A stretch of 41,745 nt of DNA from Megalodesulfovibrio gigas DSM 1382 = ATCC 19364 (lineage in GTDB: Bacteria; Desulfobacterota; Desulfovibrionia; Desulfovibrionales; Desulfovibrionaceae), in assembly GCF_000468495.1 (NCBI RefSeq), contig NC_022444.1, positions 90,485-132,229 on the forward strand. Reading direction: 5' to 3'. Below, piece by piece: positions 15,987 through 24,483 of the stretch. Below the pieces are notes generated by a model. That model did not search any database and was not told the DNA's origin. It saw only the letters and a list, made by a program, of their open reading frames with translations. The position numbers were made by a program, and so were the translations under genes. The stretch's first letter is position 1; each line of letters starts with the position of its first letter.

Positions 15987-17087
15987 ATGCCATACCTCCT
16001 CATGCACCACTTCGACCCCGACTTCGACTACACCCAGCTCAAGCCTCGTCTGGCCGGCAACGGCGGCGTGGATCATTACAATATGGGGTACGTGCAAAAC
16101 GTCCTCGCCGGACAGGTGCTGGCCGAATTCGCCAGCATCCCCCCCGAGCAGGCCGCCGGGCAAACCCGATTCGTGTTCGATCGCCCCGAGCTCCCGGCCG
16201 GCCCGGGCACCCGGCCAGACCCTGCCAACCCCATGAAGCTCCTGGCTGCGGTGAGCGGGTATGTCTTTTATCGGGACGGGCTGATCCGCGTGCACGACCA
16301 GCTCAACATCCGCCGGGATGTGAACTTCCACACTGGCAACGTGGCGTTTGTGGGAGATTTGCGCGTCCACGGCGAAGTGAAGTCCGGCTTTGCCCTCAAG
16401 GCCCGAAATCTGCTGGTGGACGGCACCGTGGGCGGCTCCACCCTGGAGGCCAAAGAGCGCATGGTATGCCGCAGCGGCATCAAGGGCGAAAAAAAGGCCG
16501 TGCTACGGGCAGGGCACGCCCTGGAAGCCGGATTTGCCGAAAATGCGCAACTGGTGGCTGGGAAACTGATACAAATCAAGCATTCCATGCTACATTGTCA
16601 GTGTTACTGCGGCGGGGACATCCGCATCGGTGGACGGTTGCAGGGGGGTTCCACCTATTGCATGGGCAGTCTGCTCGTGGGAAATCAGCTCGGCGGTGGT
16701 GCAGGCACCATCACCCAGGTGGTGCTGGGGCGCAACCCTTTCATGCTGCTCAAACAGGACGCCATTTTCCAGGCCCTGGAAAAAGTGCAGGATGAATTGT
16801 GCTATCTGGCGGAACGCCGTCGGGAAGGGCCGGCATCGGCCCAGGAATTTCTGCCGCGCCAGGAACAGGCCCTGGCCCGCAAGGCGCAGCTGGAACAGCA
16901 ACTTTCCGCCGTGCAGGAACGCCTGGAGACGCCCGAAAGCCTGGCGCAATGCGAATTGGTGGTCCAAGGGACCGTGCGGCCGCTGGTGGAGCTCAGCATC
17001 GGCACGGCGCAACTGATGGTGGACGCTCCCATGGAACGCGTGCGGTTCCGGTTGATCAACGGTGTGATAAGCACCTCGCCGTTGTAA
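15987..17087 (+). CDS. FapA-like DUF342 protein
   Basis: A 366-residue protein of the FapA/DUF342 family. The middle part (about residues 85-250) is the repetitive beta-helix-like region seen in these proteins, with short segments such as GNVAFVGDLRVHGEVKSG and GGDIRIGGRLQGG. A coiled-coil-prone stretch (about 265-310) follows, then a short beta C-terminus. Family members have been linked to flagellar assembly and polar localisation; the biochemical activity is not settled. It sits between the STAS module and motA, supporting a flagellar role. The N-terminal 80 residues are unlike the usual FapA N-terminus and could be a lineage-specific partner-binding region. Confidence 0.8.
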   Translation: MPYLLMHHFDPDFDYTQLKPRLAGNGGVDHYNMGYVQNVLAGQVLAEFASIPPEQAAGQTRFVFDRPELPAGPGTRPDPANPMKLLAAVSGYVFYRDGLIRVHDQLNIRRDVNFHTGNVAFVGDLRVHGEVKSGFALKARNLLVDGTVGGSTLEAKERMVCRSGIKGEKKAVLRAGHALEAGFAENAQLVAGKLIQIKHSMLHCQCYCGGDIRIGGRLQGGSTYCMGSLLVGNQLGGGAGTITQVVLGRNPFMLLKQDAIFQALEKVQDELCYLAERRREGPASAQEFLPRQEQALARKAQLEQQLSAVQERLETPESLAQCELVVQGTVRPLVELSIGTAQLMVDAPMERVRFRLINGVISTSPL

Positions 17088-17143
17088 CCCTGCCGTGCGC
17101 GCGCAACACGGTATACAGACTCTGAACGCAGGACACTGAATCG

Positions 17144-17893
17144 ATGGACATCGGCACCTTACTCGGCCTCATCCTCTGCTTCGTGCTGGTTTTTGGCTCC
17201 ATTGCCATGGGCACTGGGATCGGCGGGTTCATCGACATTCCGTCCATCATCATCGTGGCCGGCGGCACCTTCAGCGTCACCTTTGTCATGTTCCCCATGG
17301 GCGCGGTGTTCGGCTCCCTCAAGGCAGTGATGAAGGCCTTTCTGTTCAAGTCACCGGATCCGCAGGCCAACGTGCGCCAGATCATCCAGCTGGCGGAAAC
17401 AGCACGGCGGGAAAGCCTGGTGGCCCTGGAAAAGGTGAGCGTTTCCGACCAGTTCTTGCAGCGCGGCATCCTTCTGGTGGCCGACGGCACCGAGGAAGGC
17501 ATTGTGCGCGCGGTGATGGAAACGGAAATCGCCAATATGATCAAACGCCACAAAAGCGGGCAAAACGTCTTCAAGGCCATGGGCGTGTATGCGCCAGCCT
17601 TCGGGCTTATCGGCACGCTCATCGGTCTGGTGCAGATGCTCCAGAACCTCAACGATCCCGCATCCATCGGCCCGGCCATGGCCGTGGCCTTGCTGACCAC
17701 GTTTTACGGCGCCCTGCTGGCCAACGTAGTCTTCTCCCCCCTGGCCAACAAACTGGCCGAGCGCAGCGGCGAGGAAAGCCAATACATGGAAATGACCATG
17801 GAAGGCGTGCTGGCCATTCTCAATGGCGAGCATCCCAGCGTGATCAAGGAAAAGCTGGCCTCGTTCCTGCCGCCCAAAGCCCGCGAGAAGTAG
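17144..17893 (+). CDS. motA: flagellar stator protein MotA/PomA
   Basis: A 249-residue inner-membrane stator subunit that, with MotB, converts ion flow into flagellar torque. Four hydrophobic segments are visible (about 4-22, 30-50, 147-170, 182-204), with the large cytoplasmic loop between the second and third. The loop holds charged residues for contact with FliG (RRESLVALEKV, EIANMIKRHK). The sequence is closer in style to the shorter PomA form than to the 295-residue E. coli MotA, so either sodium or proton coupling is possible. It is followed by motB nine bases after the stop. A 56-base gap before it shows no clear promoter. Confidence 0.93.
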   Translation: MDIGTLLGLILCFVLVFGSIAMGTGIGGFIDIPSIIIVAGGTFSVTFVMFPMGAVFGSLKAVMKAFLFKSPDPQANVRQIIQLAETARRESLVALEKVSVSDQFLQRGILLVADGTEEGIVRAVMETEIANMIKRHKSGQNVFKAMGVYAPAFGLIGTLIGLVQMLQNLNDPASIGPAMAVALLTTFYGALLANVVFSPLANKLAERSGEESQYMEMTMEGVLAILNGEHPSVIKEKLASFLPPKAREK

Positions 17894-17902
17894 GCGTCCA
17901 CC

Positions 17903-18652
17903 ATGGCGAAACCAAAAAACTGTCCGCCGCCGAAAAAATGCGCCGAGCAGGAATGCGAGGAGGGGCTGCCGCCCTGGCTGGCGACATTTGCCGACCTTGC
18001 CACCAACATGCTCTGCTTCTTCGTGCTGCTGCTGTCCTTTGCGCAGATGGACGTGCAGAAGTTCAAAGATATGATCGGCTCCATCAAGGAGGCCTTCGGC
18101 GTGCAGACCAGGCGGCCGGACGCCCCCTACTCCGCCTTTTCGCCGTCCAAGCTTGAGCGCAAGGAAGTCAAGATGACCCAGGATGACCGGGCCATGCTGG
18201 GCATGGTGGTCCAGCTCAACACCTTGCTCGATGATGACGATCTGAAAAAATCCACCAAAGTCACCACCGACGACGTGGGCGTGATCATGCGCGTGGACAA
18301 CGACGCCCTCTTCGAGCCCGGCACCGCCACCCTCAAGCCGGGAGCCGACAAGGCCCTGGCCAAGGTCATCGCCATCCTCAAGGAACACAACTACGATCTG
18401 GTGGTCCGGGGCCATACGGACGACCGTCCCACCAGCAACAACCTCTACCCCAGCAACTGGGAGCTCTCCTCGGCCCGGGCCGCCACGGCCCTGCGTTCCA
18501 TCATCGAAAAAGGCGACATCCGCTCCAGCCGGCTCAAGGCTGTGGGCTATGCCGACTCCCAGCCCCTCTTGCCCAACAATTCCGACGAAAACCGCCAGAC
18601 CAACCGGCGCACGGAATTCTTCTTCCATCGCCCGGGAGATCGAAGCTGGTGA
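17903..18652 (+). CDS. motB: flagellar stator protein MotB/PomB
   Basis: A 249-residue partner of MotA. The single N-terminal membrane segment (about 24-46) carries the ion-binding aspartate D31 in WLATFADLATNM. The plug and linker region follows, then the peptidoglycan-binding OmpA domain (about 125-240) with VVRGHTDDRPT and the NRRTEFFF end motif. An odd N-terminus (four cysteines and several lysines in the first 20 residues) precedes the membrane segment. The stop overlaps a GTG start of a glycosyltransferase gene (GTGA), which suggests the stator and glycosylation genes are translated together. Confidence 0.93.
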   Translation: MAKPKNCPPPKKCAEQECEEGLPPWLATFADLATNMLCFFVLLLSFAQMDVQKFKDMIGSIKEAFGVQTRRPDAPYSAFSPSKLERKEVKMTQDDRAMLGMVVQLNTLLDDDDLKKSTKVTTDDVGVIMRVDNDALFEPGTATLKPGADKALAKVIAILKEHNYDLVVRGHTDDRPTSNNLYPSNWELSSARAATALRSIIEKGDIRSSRLKAVGYADSQPLLPNNSDENRQTNRRTEFFFHRPGDRSW

Positions 18653-20325
18653 CAACGGCACGCATCGACCTGTTGCAGCAGGACGGCCAACTGCAGGATG
18701 TGGTCATCACCCAGGAGGGCCGCACCCGGCGCATGGCCGGCCGCCAGGGCCGGGAGCGCGAAGCCGCCCTGGTGCAGGACGCCCTGCCCCCGGCGCGCAG
18801 CCTGCCCGTGCTCCTGGGCGCCGGCCTGGGCGCAGCCCTGGAGGCCGTGCTGCAGGCGCATCCCGGCCCCGTGGCCGTGGTGGACAAGGAGGCGGACATC
18901 CTGGCCGCCACCGGCCTTGTGGCGCAATACCCGCAGGTGGCCTGGGTCCTCGATGCCACCCCCGAAGCCGCCCTCGCCAGCCTGACCCGCTGGCAGATGG
19001 CCCACGGCGGCGCGCCCTTCCATCCCATCGCCCTGCCCTTTTACCTGCGCCAGGACCGCAGCCACTATCAGGTCCTGGCGGACCGCCTCGCCGCCAGCCA
19101 GGTCCACAATTTTTGGGAAAAGGCCCGCCAGCCCCGCTTCCGCAACTGGCCGCCGCGCATCCTGGGCGTCACCAGCCAGTATTTTCTCATGGGCGAGGTG
19201 CAGGCCGCCTGCACCCGGCTGGGCGTGCCCCTGCACTGCATCCACATTGAGGATCAGGAAATCGGCGCCGGCCGGTTCATGGAAGAGCTGCTCACGGCCG
19301 TGCTGGAGTTCAAGCCGGATTTCCTGTTCACCATCAACCACCTGGGCGTGGACCGCGAGGGCGTGCTCATCTCCCTGCTGGAGCAGATGCGCCTGCCCAT
19401 GGCCTCCTGGTTTGTGGACAACCCGCACCTCATCCTGCATCTGTACCAGCAGGTGGTGCATCCCCTCACGGCCATTTTCACCTGGGACCGGGACAACCTG
19501 CCCTCCCTCAAGGCCCTGGGCTTCGAGCACGTCCACTATCTGCCCCTGGGCACGGACGCCCACCGCTTCCGCCCCGGTGCGCCAGCCTGGCCGGGCATGC
19601 CCCGGGCCGGGGCGAGCTTCGTGGGCAATTCCATGGTCTTCAAGGTGGGCCACCGGCTCAGGAAGGCACGGCCGCCGCGGCGTCTGCTGCTGGAATACCG
19701 CAATCTGGCCCGCGAATTCGGTGCGAGCGACTGCCGCGGCGTGCTGGAATTTCTGCAGGAGCAGCACCCGGACCGGTATGCGGACTGGCAGGCCCTGCCC
19801 ACGGCCGAACGCCGTCTGGCCCTGGAAGCCATGCTCACCTGGGAGGCCACCCGGCAGTATCGCGTTGCCTGCGTGGCCGGAATCCTGCCCCTGCATCCCC
19901 TCATCTGCGGCGACAAGGGCTGGCCCATCCTGTTCCGCCACCGTCCCGAACCCTGGACCTGGCATCCGGAGCTGAGCTATTACGACCACCTGCCGGCGTT
20001 CTATCCCGCCCAGGCCGTCAACCTGAACACCACCAGCAAGCAGATGAAGGGCGCGGTGAACCAGCGCGTCTTCGATTGTCCGGCCTGTGGGGCCTTCGTG
20101 CTCACGGACATGCGCGAACAGCTGGCGGATCTCTTTGAGCCGGGCACGGAGGTGGCCGTGTACGAACATCCGGACGAGGTGGAATCCCTCGCCCGTCATT
20201 ATCTGACCCACCCTGCCGAACGCCTGCGCATCGTCGCCGCAGCCAGGGCCCGCGTGCTGGCCGAACACACCTACGACCGCCGCATCCTGGCCCTGTGCGA
20301 ACAGATGCAGGCCACCTTCGGGTAG
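18649..20325 (+). CDS. CgeB-like glycosyltransferase, probable flagellin glycosylation
   Basis: A 558-residue protein starting with GTG at 18649, overlapping the motB stop. An N-terminal Rossmann-like part (about 45-110, LLGAGLGAALE and VAVVDKEADI) recalls the N-terminal region of Maf-type flagellin glycosyltransferases. The middle resembles the DUF3880/CgeB part (FLFTINHLGVDREG). The C-terminus is a group 1 glycosyltransferase donor domain (NLNTTSKQMKGAVNQR, YEHPDEVESLARHYL). Encoded between stator and hook genes in a strain with one short flagellin, it probably glycosylates the filament; this rests on position and fold similarity. It could instead act on lipopolysaccharide together with the next gene. 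Confidence 0.75.
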   Translation: MTTARIDLLQQDGQLQDVVITQEGRTRRMAGRQGREREAALVQDALPPARSLPVLLGAGLGAALEAVLQAHPGPVAVVDKEADILAATGLVAQYPQVAWVLDATPEAALASLTRWQMAHGGAPFHPIALPFYLRQDRSHYQVLADRLAASQVHNFWEKARQPRFRNWPPRILGVTSQYFLMGEVQAACTRLGVPLHCIHIEDQEIGAGRFMEELLTAVLEFKPDFLFTINHLGVDREGVLISLLEQMRLPMASWFVDNPHLILHLYQQVVHPLTAIFTWDRDNLPSLKALGFEHVHYLPLGTDAHRFRPGAPAWPGMPRAGASFVGNSMVFKVGHRLRKARPPRRLLLEYRNLAREFGASDCRGVLEFLQEQHPDRYADWQALPTAERRLALEAMLTWEATRQYRVACVAGILPLHPLICGDKGWPILFRHRPEPWTWHPELSYYDHLPAFYPAQAVNLNTTSKQMKGAVNQRVFDCPACGAFVLTDMREQLADLFEPGTEVAVYEHPDEVESLARHYLTHPAERLRIVAAARARVLAEHTYDRRILALCEQMQATFG

Positions 20326-20334
20326 CCGGCAGCC

Positions 20335-21747
20335 ATGTCCTCCGAGCCTATCCTTGTCCTGCAGATGCAGCGCATGGGCGACCTGCTGCTCACCTTCCCG
20401 CTGCTGCTCTGGCTGACCCGACGCTACCCCGGGCATCCCTTGTGGGTGGTGGCCGAGCGACGCTTCTTCGAGCCCCTCCTGCCCCTGAGCCCCAAGGCCG
20501 CCTATGTGGACTGGACCGAAGCCGAGGGACTCAAGGCGCATCGCTTCAAGATGCTCCTCAACCTCAGCCACCGGCCCGAGGCCGCCTGGCTGGCCGGCGT
20601 GCTCCAGGCCGAAACCCGCCTGGGGCCGGTGCGCACCCCGAATGGCGCCACCTACATTCATGGCGACTGGCAGTTGTATCGCGCCTCCCTGGTGCACAAC
20701 AACCGGCACAATCGCTTCCACTGGGCCGAATTGAACGCCCTGGACTGCGTGCCCCTGCGAGAGATCCAGGCCACCTCCATGCCCTCCCCCCGCACCCCGC
20801 CCCAGGATACGCCTGCCGTGGGGCTGTTCCTGGGCGCGAGCGAAGCGGCCAAGCGGCCGACACCGGCCTTCTGGGCGGCCCTGGCCCGGGAACTGCTGGC
20901 CCGCAATGTGCGGCCTGTGCTCCTGGGCGGTCCTGGGGATGTGGCCCTGGGCCGGGAGGTGCAGGCCGCCCTGGCTGCACCCGTGGCCGATCTCTGCGGC
21001 CGGTTCGACCTGAGCGCCTTCGCCCGCATGGGGCAGACGCTGGGGTTGATGATCACCCCGGATACAGGCCCCATGCATCTGGCCGCCTGGACCGGGCTCA
21101 AGACCATCAACCTGTCCATGGGGCCTGTCAGTCCCTGGGAAACGGGCCCGCACTCGCCGGGGCATCTGGTGGTCCAGGCCGCCATGAGCTGCACCGGCTG
21201 CTGGCGCTGCACCCGCGGCGAATCCCCCTGCTGCCGCGAGGCCTTCCCGCCCACGGCCATCGCCGCCCTGGCCCGACGGTTTCTGGTGACGGCCGATCCC
21301 CTGCAACTGCCCATCCGCCGCCTGGAGCGACTGCGCCTCTTTGCCACCGGCCGCGATGCCCGGGGCCTGTACGCCCTGATCCCCCTGGATCCAACCCAGC
21401 CGCCCCCGGCCCGGGAAGCGCTTTCCGGCCTGTGGCGGGACTTCATGGGCCACGCCTTCGGCCTGTGGGACGATGCCGCCCCCCGCGCCGCCTGGCAGGC
21501 CCTGCAACACGCCCATCCCGTGCTGGGCATGCGCTTCCGCAAAGGCCTTGGCGAGCTGGGCCGATGCCTCTCCCAGGCCCTGCGCACCCGCTCGCCCCTG
21601 GAGGAGGCCTTCTGGGCCGCGCACCCGCCCCTGCTGCGGCCCCTGGCCAGCGTGCTGCAGCTCACCCTCCAGAATCACGACTTCTCCCCCCAGGGCTACG
21701 CCCGGGCGCTCTCCCTCGTGGAACGCGCCCACGGGCTGACCCGCTGA
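20335..21747 (+). CDS. GT9-family (heptosyltransferase-like) glycosyltransferase
   Basis: A 470-residue protein, longer than typical heptosyltransferases (about 350) because of a C-terminal helical extension from about residue 330. The GT9 fold shows in VLQMQRMGDLLLTFP at the N-terminus, VGLFLGASEAAKRP, and the donor-binding TPDTGPMHLAAW near residue 242. A cysteine group C286, C289, C292, C298, C299 follows the donor site, as in many GT9 proteins. Known members add heptose or other sugars to the lipopolysaccharide core. The location before fliK and after a CgeB-like gene suggests a role in glycan for the flagellum, but a general surface role remains open. Confidence 0.82.
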   Translation: MSSEPILVLQMQRMGDLLLTFPLLLWLTRRYPGHPLWVVAERRFFEPLLPLSPKAAYVDWTEAEGLKAHRFKMLLNLSHRPEAAWLAGVLQAETRLGPVRTPNGATYIHGDWQLYRASLVHNNRHNRFHWAELNALDCVPLREIQATSMPSPRTPPQDTPAVGLFLGASEAAKRPTPAFWAALARELLARNVRPVLLGGPGDVALGREVQAALAAPVADLCGRFDLSAFARMGQTLGLMITPDTGPMHLAAWTGLKTINLSMGPVSPWETGPHSPGHLVVQAAMSCTGCWRCTRGESPCCREAFPPTAIAALARRFLVTADPLQLPIRRLERLRLFATGRDARGLYALIPLDPTQPPPAREALSGLWRDFMGHAFGLWDDAAPRAAWQALQHAHPVLGMRFRKGLGELGRCLSQALRTRSPLEEAFWAAHPPLLRPLASVLQLTLQNHDFSPQGYARALSLVERAHGLTR

Positions 21748-21773
21748 GCCTGCTGCATGCCGACCGGCCGCGC

Positions 21774-21789
21774 TGGCACGGCTCTTGAT
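21774..21789 (+). promoter_or_regulatory. sigma-54-like promoter before fliK
   Basis: TGGCACG-N4-TTGAT matches the sigma-54 consensus TGGCACG-N4-TTGCT at the -24 element exactly and with correct spacing. The -12 dinucleotide is GA instead of GC. The predicted start lies at about 21800, just before the AAGGAG ribosome site of fliK (21801-21806), so the leader would be very short. Hook genes are commonly sigma-54 dependent in polar flagellates. Confidence 0.5.
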
Positions 21790-21812
21790 CATGGCAGGGT
21801 AAGGAGCCCGCC

Positions 21813-23693
21813 ATGCAGATTATTCCTTTGAGCAAACAACTGCAGCAGCAGACCGAGTCGCTTTCCAACAACCTGGCGACCGGCCTTGCCACCGGACAGG
21901 ACTTCTCCAGTATTTTAAGTGAGCTGGAAGAATCGTCCACCACGGCCTCCACGTCCTCATCCACAACTGCCTCGCAGGTGCAGGGCCAGTCCGCCTACGA
22001 CATGGACCGCGCCAACGCCTCCACCCTGCAGGTGTCTGCGGAAGATTTTGCCGCATTGACAGAAGATCTGTTCAATGCCGGCCTGTCCAAGTCGGACATC
22101 AGGGATCTGCAAACCCTGGTGGAAAGCGACAGTGGCCTGAGCTGGCAGGATCTGATGCAGCAGGTGAACCAGAAGCTCGACGCCAAGGACACCGAAGGCG
22201 CCGGCAAGGCGTCCCTCACGGACGAGGAATTGCGGGCCCTGCACGGCTTTTTCCAGAAAATCGGCTTCAACCCCACGGAAGCCAAGGACCTGCTGAGCCA
22301 GTTCTCCAATGGCCAGGGCGATGCCGCCTGGCTGCAGATTCAGGCCAAGCTCGCCGGCATGAGCGACAGCAAGACCGTCTCCATGCGCTTTGGCGAACTC
22401 GCCGCCCTGGCCAAGCTCACGGGGCTGGACCCGGCCATTGCCAACAACTTTGCCGGCCTCTTCAACGCCAATGGCGAAGCCCGGCTTGGCCGCAGCGGCC
22501 TGCAGGCCATCACCCTGACCCTGCGCCAGACCGCCGCCGCCACCCATGGGGCACTGGCCCAGCAACTGCGGGACCCGGCCCGCCAGATCCTTAACGACAA
22601 GCTCAAGAGCGCCCTCAACCAGGCCCTGGACGAAGCCCAGCGCGATTCCCTGGCCAGCAACAAGGAAAGCCGCGACGTCCAGTCCCAGCGCTTCAGGATC
22701 AAGGAAGCCGCAGCCCAGAACCATCGCCAGAGCGGCGAGGCCGCGGCAAGCCGCTCCAGCGGCGAAACCATGGACCCCCACGCCCTCAAGGCATCCATCG
22801 CCCAGGCCTCCAAAAAGGAGACTGCCGACCCGGCCGATGCCGACGAGCTGGTCAAGACAGACGCCAAGGCGGACATCAAGGCGGACGTCAAGGCAGTTGA
22901 CCCCGCCAGCAAGGACGCCCTGGCCAATGCCCTGGCGAGCAAAAAGGTCGCCGGCAGCGATGGGTCCGGCCACGGTTCGACCGGCAAGGACTCCTCCCAG
23001 GGGCAGGCCTTTTCCCAAAAAGAACAGCTCTGGCGGGACATGTGGAGCAAGGTGGAGACCGAACCCGCGGGCCGCAAGTCCGTGCGCATCGATCCGCTGC
23101 TGGCCGCCGCCAGGGTTCAGGAAGCGCTGACCGTCACCCAGCAGCAGGCCAAGGCCGCCAAGGGCGATGCCGTGTTCCAGCGGGCAGCCGTGCAGTCGGA
23201 AAAGGTGTTGCAGGCCGTGGAACAGGGCGCGCTGCGCTCCCTGGCCGAGGGATCCAAGCAACTCACCCTGCGGCTGGATTCGCCGGATCTGGGCAAGGTG
23301 ACGGTCATTCTGCAGGTGTCGTCCAACAAGGAAGTTACCGCCAGCCTGCGTCCGGACAACCAGGAAGCCGCCGCCGCCCTTTCCCAACAGCTGACCCAGC
23401 TCAAGCAGAGCCTGGAGCAGCAGGGCCTCAAGGTGGAAAAGCTGGACGTGCAGACCAACCTGGCCCAGGACCAGAATGCCGCCAACTGGCAGGGATCCGG
23501 CCAGCACAATTTTTCCCAGGAGCAGGGCGCACGCATGGCCGAACAGCGCGCATGGGGCTTCCTGCGCCGCGCCGCCGCCCAGGATGCAGCGTTGGCCCGA
23601 GAGATGCAGAATGGTGCAGCAGGGGAAGTTTCTTCCCGCGTGGCCTCCCTGAATGGCGCCGGGGCAGCCGCTGGCATCAACATCATTGCCTAG
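21813..23693 (+). CDS. fliK: flagellar hook-length control protein FliK
   Basis: A 626-residue secreted molecular ruler that controls hook length and switches export specificity. It is hydrophilic, rich in Gln, Ala, Ser and Lys, with a low-complexity Asp-Lys-Ala stretch around residues 345-375. The C-terminal FliK domain (about 475-550) is recognisable from LTLRLDSPDLGKVTV and the LKQSLEQQGLKVEKLDV helix. ATG 21813 is preceded by AAGGAG with six bases of spacing. It is the first gene of fliK-flgD-flgE, behind a sigma-54-like promoter. Its length is typical of the longer FliK proteins of this group. Confidence 0.9.
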   Translation: MQIIPLSKQLQQQTESLSNNLATGLATGQDFSSILSELEESSTTASTSSSTTASQVQGQSAYDMDRANASTLQVSAEDFAALTEDLFNAGLSKSDIRDLQTLVESDSGLSWQDLMQQVNQKLDAKDTEGAGKASLTDEELRALHGFFQKIGFNPTEAKDLLSQFSNGQGDAAWLQIQAKLAGMSDSKTVSMRFGELAALAKLTGLDPAIANNFAGLFNANGEARLGRSGLQAITLTLRQTAAATHGALAQQLRDPARQILNDKLKSALNQALDEAQRDSLASNKESRDVQSQRFRIKEAAAQNHRQSGEAAASRSSGETMDPHALKASIAQASKKETADPADADELVKTDAKADIKADVKAVDPASKDALANALASKKVAGSDGSGHGSTGKDSSQGQAFSQKEQLWRDMWSKVETEPAGRKSVRIDPLLAAARVQEALTVTQQQAKAAKGDAVFQRAAVQSEKVLQAVEQGALRSLAEGSKQLTLRLDSPDLGKVTVILQVSSNKEVTASLRPDNQEAAAALSQQLTQLKQSLEQQGLKVEKLDVQTNLAQDQNAANWQGSGQHNFSQEQGARMAEQRAWGFLRRAAAQDAALAREMQNGAAGEVSSRVASLNGAGAAAGINIIA

Positions 23694-23707
23694 TCCAGGA
23701 GCCGTCC

Positions 23708-24442
23708 ATGATTGTCAATGTGAATGACAGCCTCGGTCTCAGCAGTACCGGCTACACCGTCAAAGACAGCTCCGCCACCGGCTCCGATGAACTGGGCAAG
23801 GACACGTTCCTCACCCTGCTCATCACCCAGTTGTCCAACCAGGACCCGCTGAACCCCATGGCCGACACGGAATTCACGTCCCAGTTGGCCCAGTTCTCCA
23901 GCCTGGAACAGCTGACCAAAATTGCCGACGGTGTGGACACGCTCAACGACGGCACCGAGCGGCAAGATATGCTCAGTTCCGTGAGCTTCATCGGCAAGGA
24001 AGTGGTTGCCGAAGGCAATACTTTCTCCAAAACCGAAGACGGCGTCACCACCCTGTGGTTCGAAATCGAAGAACCCATGGCCAGTGGCTTCGTCAACATT
24101 TACGATCAGTCCGGCGGTCTCGTGCAGACCCTCGAACTGGGCGCCTACCAGGCCGGTCGCCACGAGGTCACCTGGGATGGCACGGACTACAAAGGAAACA
24201 GTCAGCCCAACGGCATTTACGGAGTGGGCATGTCCTGCGAAGGCGTGGATGGCGAACTGGTGCTCGTCAACATGGATGTGGCGGGCGTGGTTTCCGGGGT
24301 CAAGGCAGAAAGCGGCACGTTCTACTTGCAGCTCAAGGACGGCCGCAGCGTGGACTTCGCTTCCATCAAGGAAGTGGTCAGCGACAGCAGCGCGTCTGAA
24401 GACACTGGCGACGACACCGAGGACACCAGCTCGACCAGCTAG
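23708..24442 (+). CDS. flgD: flagellar hook capping protein FlgD
   Basis: A 244-residue scaffold protein that caps the growing hook and guides FlgE polymerisation. The N-terminal FlgD motif is clear (DTFLTLLITQLSNQDPLNPM, residues about 34-53), followed by the FlgD Ig-like/tudor region with VTWDGTDYKGNSQPNGIY. An acidic Ser/Asp/Thr-rich tail ends the protein. I use ATG 23708, 14 bases after the fliK stop and preceded by AGGAG; a longer frame starting within fliK is a shadow. It lies between fliK and flgE, as in many hook operons. Confidence 0.95.
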   Translation: MIVNVNDSLGLSSTGYTVKDSSATGSDELGKDTFLTLLITQLSNQDPLNPMADTEFTSQLAQFSSLEQLTKIADGVDTLNDGTERQDMLSSVSFIGKEVVAEGNTFSKTEDGVTTLWFEIEEPMASGFVNIYDQSGGLVQTLELGAYQAGRHEVTWDGTDYKGNSQPNGIYGVGMSCEGVDGELVLVNMDVAGVVSGVKAESGTFYLQLKDGRSVDFASIKEVVSDSSASEDTGDDTEDTSSTS

Positions 24443-24483
24443 GGCAGCACGATGCATCCAGCAAGAATTCAAGGAGAAAGGCA

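Noticed and set aside
21190-21230. Cysteine cluster in the GT9 protein as an iron-sulfur or zinc site unique to this gene
   Set aside because: Similar cysteine groups after the donor site occur in many GT9 proteins, so it is not evidence for a new function.
18547-21792. Long minus-strand open frame of about 1080 codons opposite the two glycosyltransferase genes
   Set aside because: High GC content leaves the antisense frame open. The plus-strand proteins have clear family motifs, while the minus translation is low-complexity Gly/Gln/His-rich with none.
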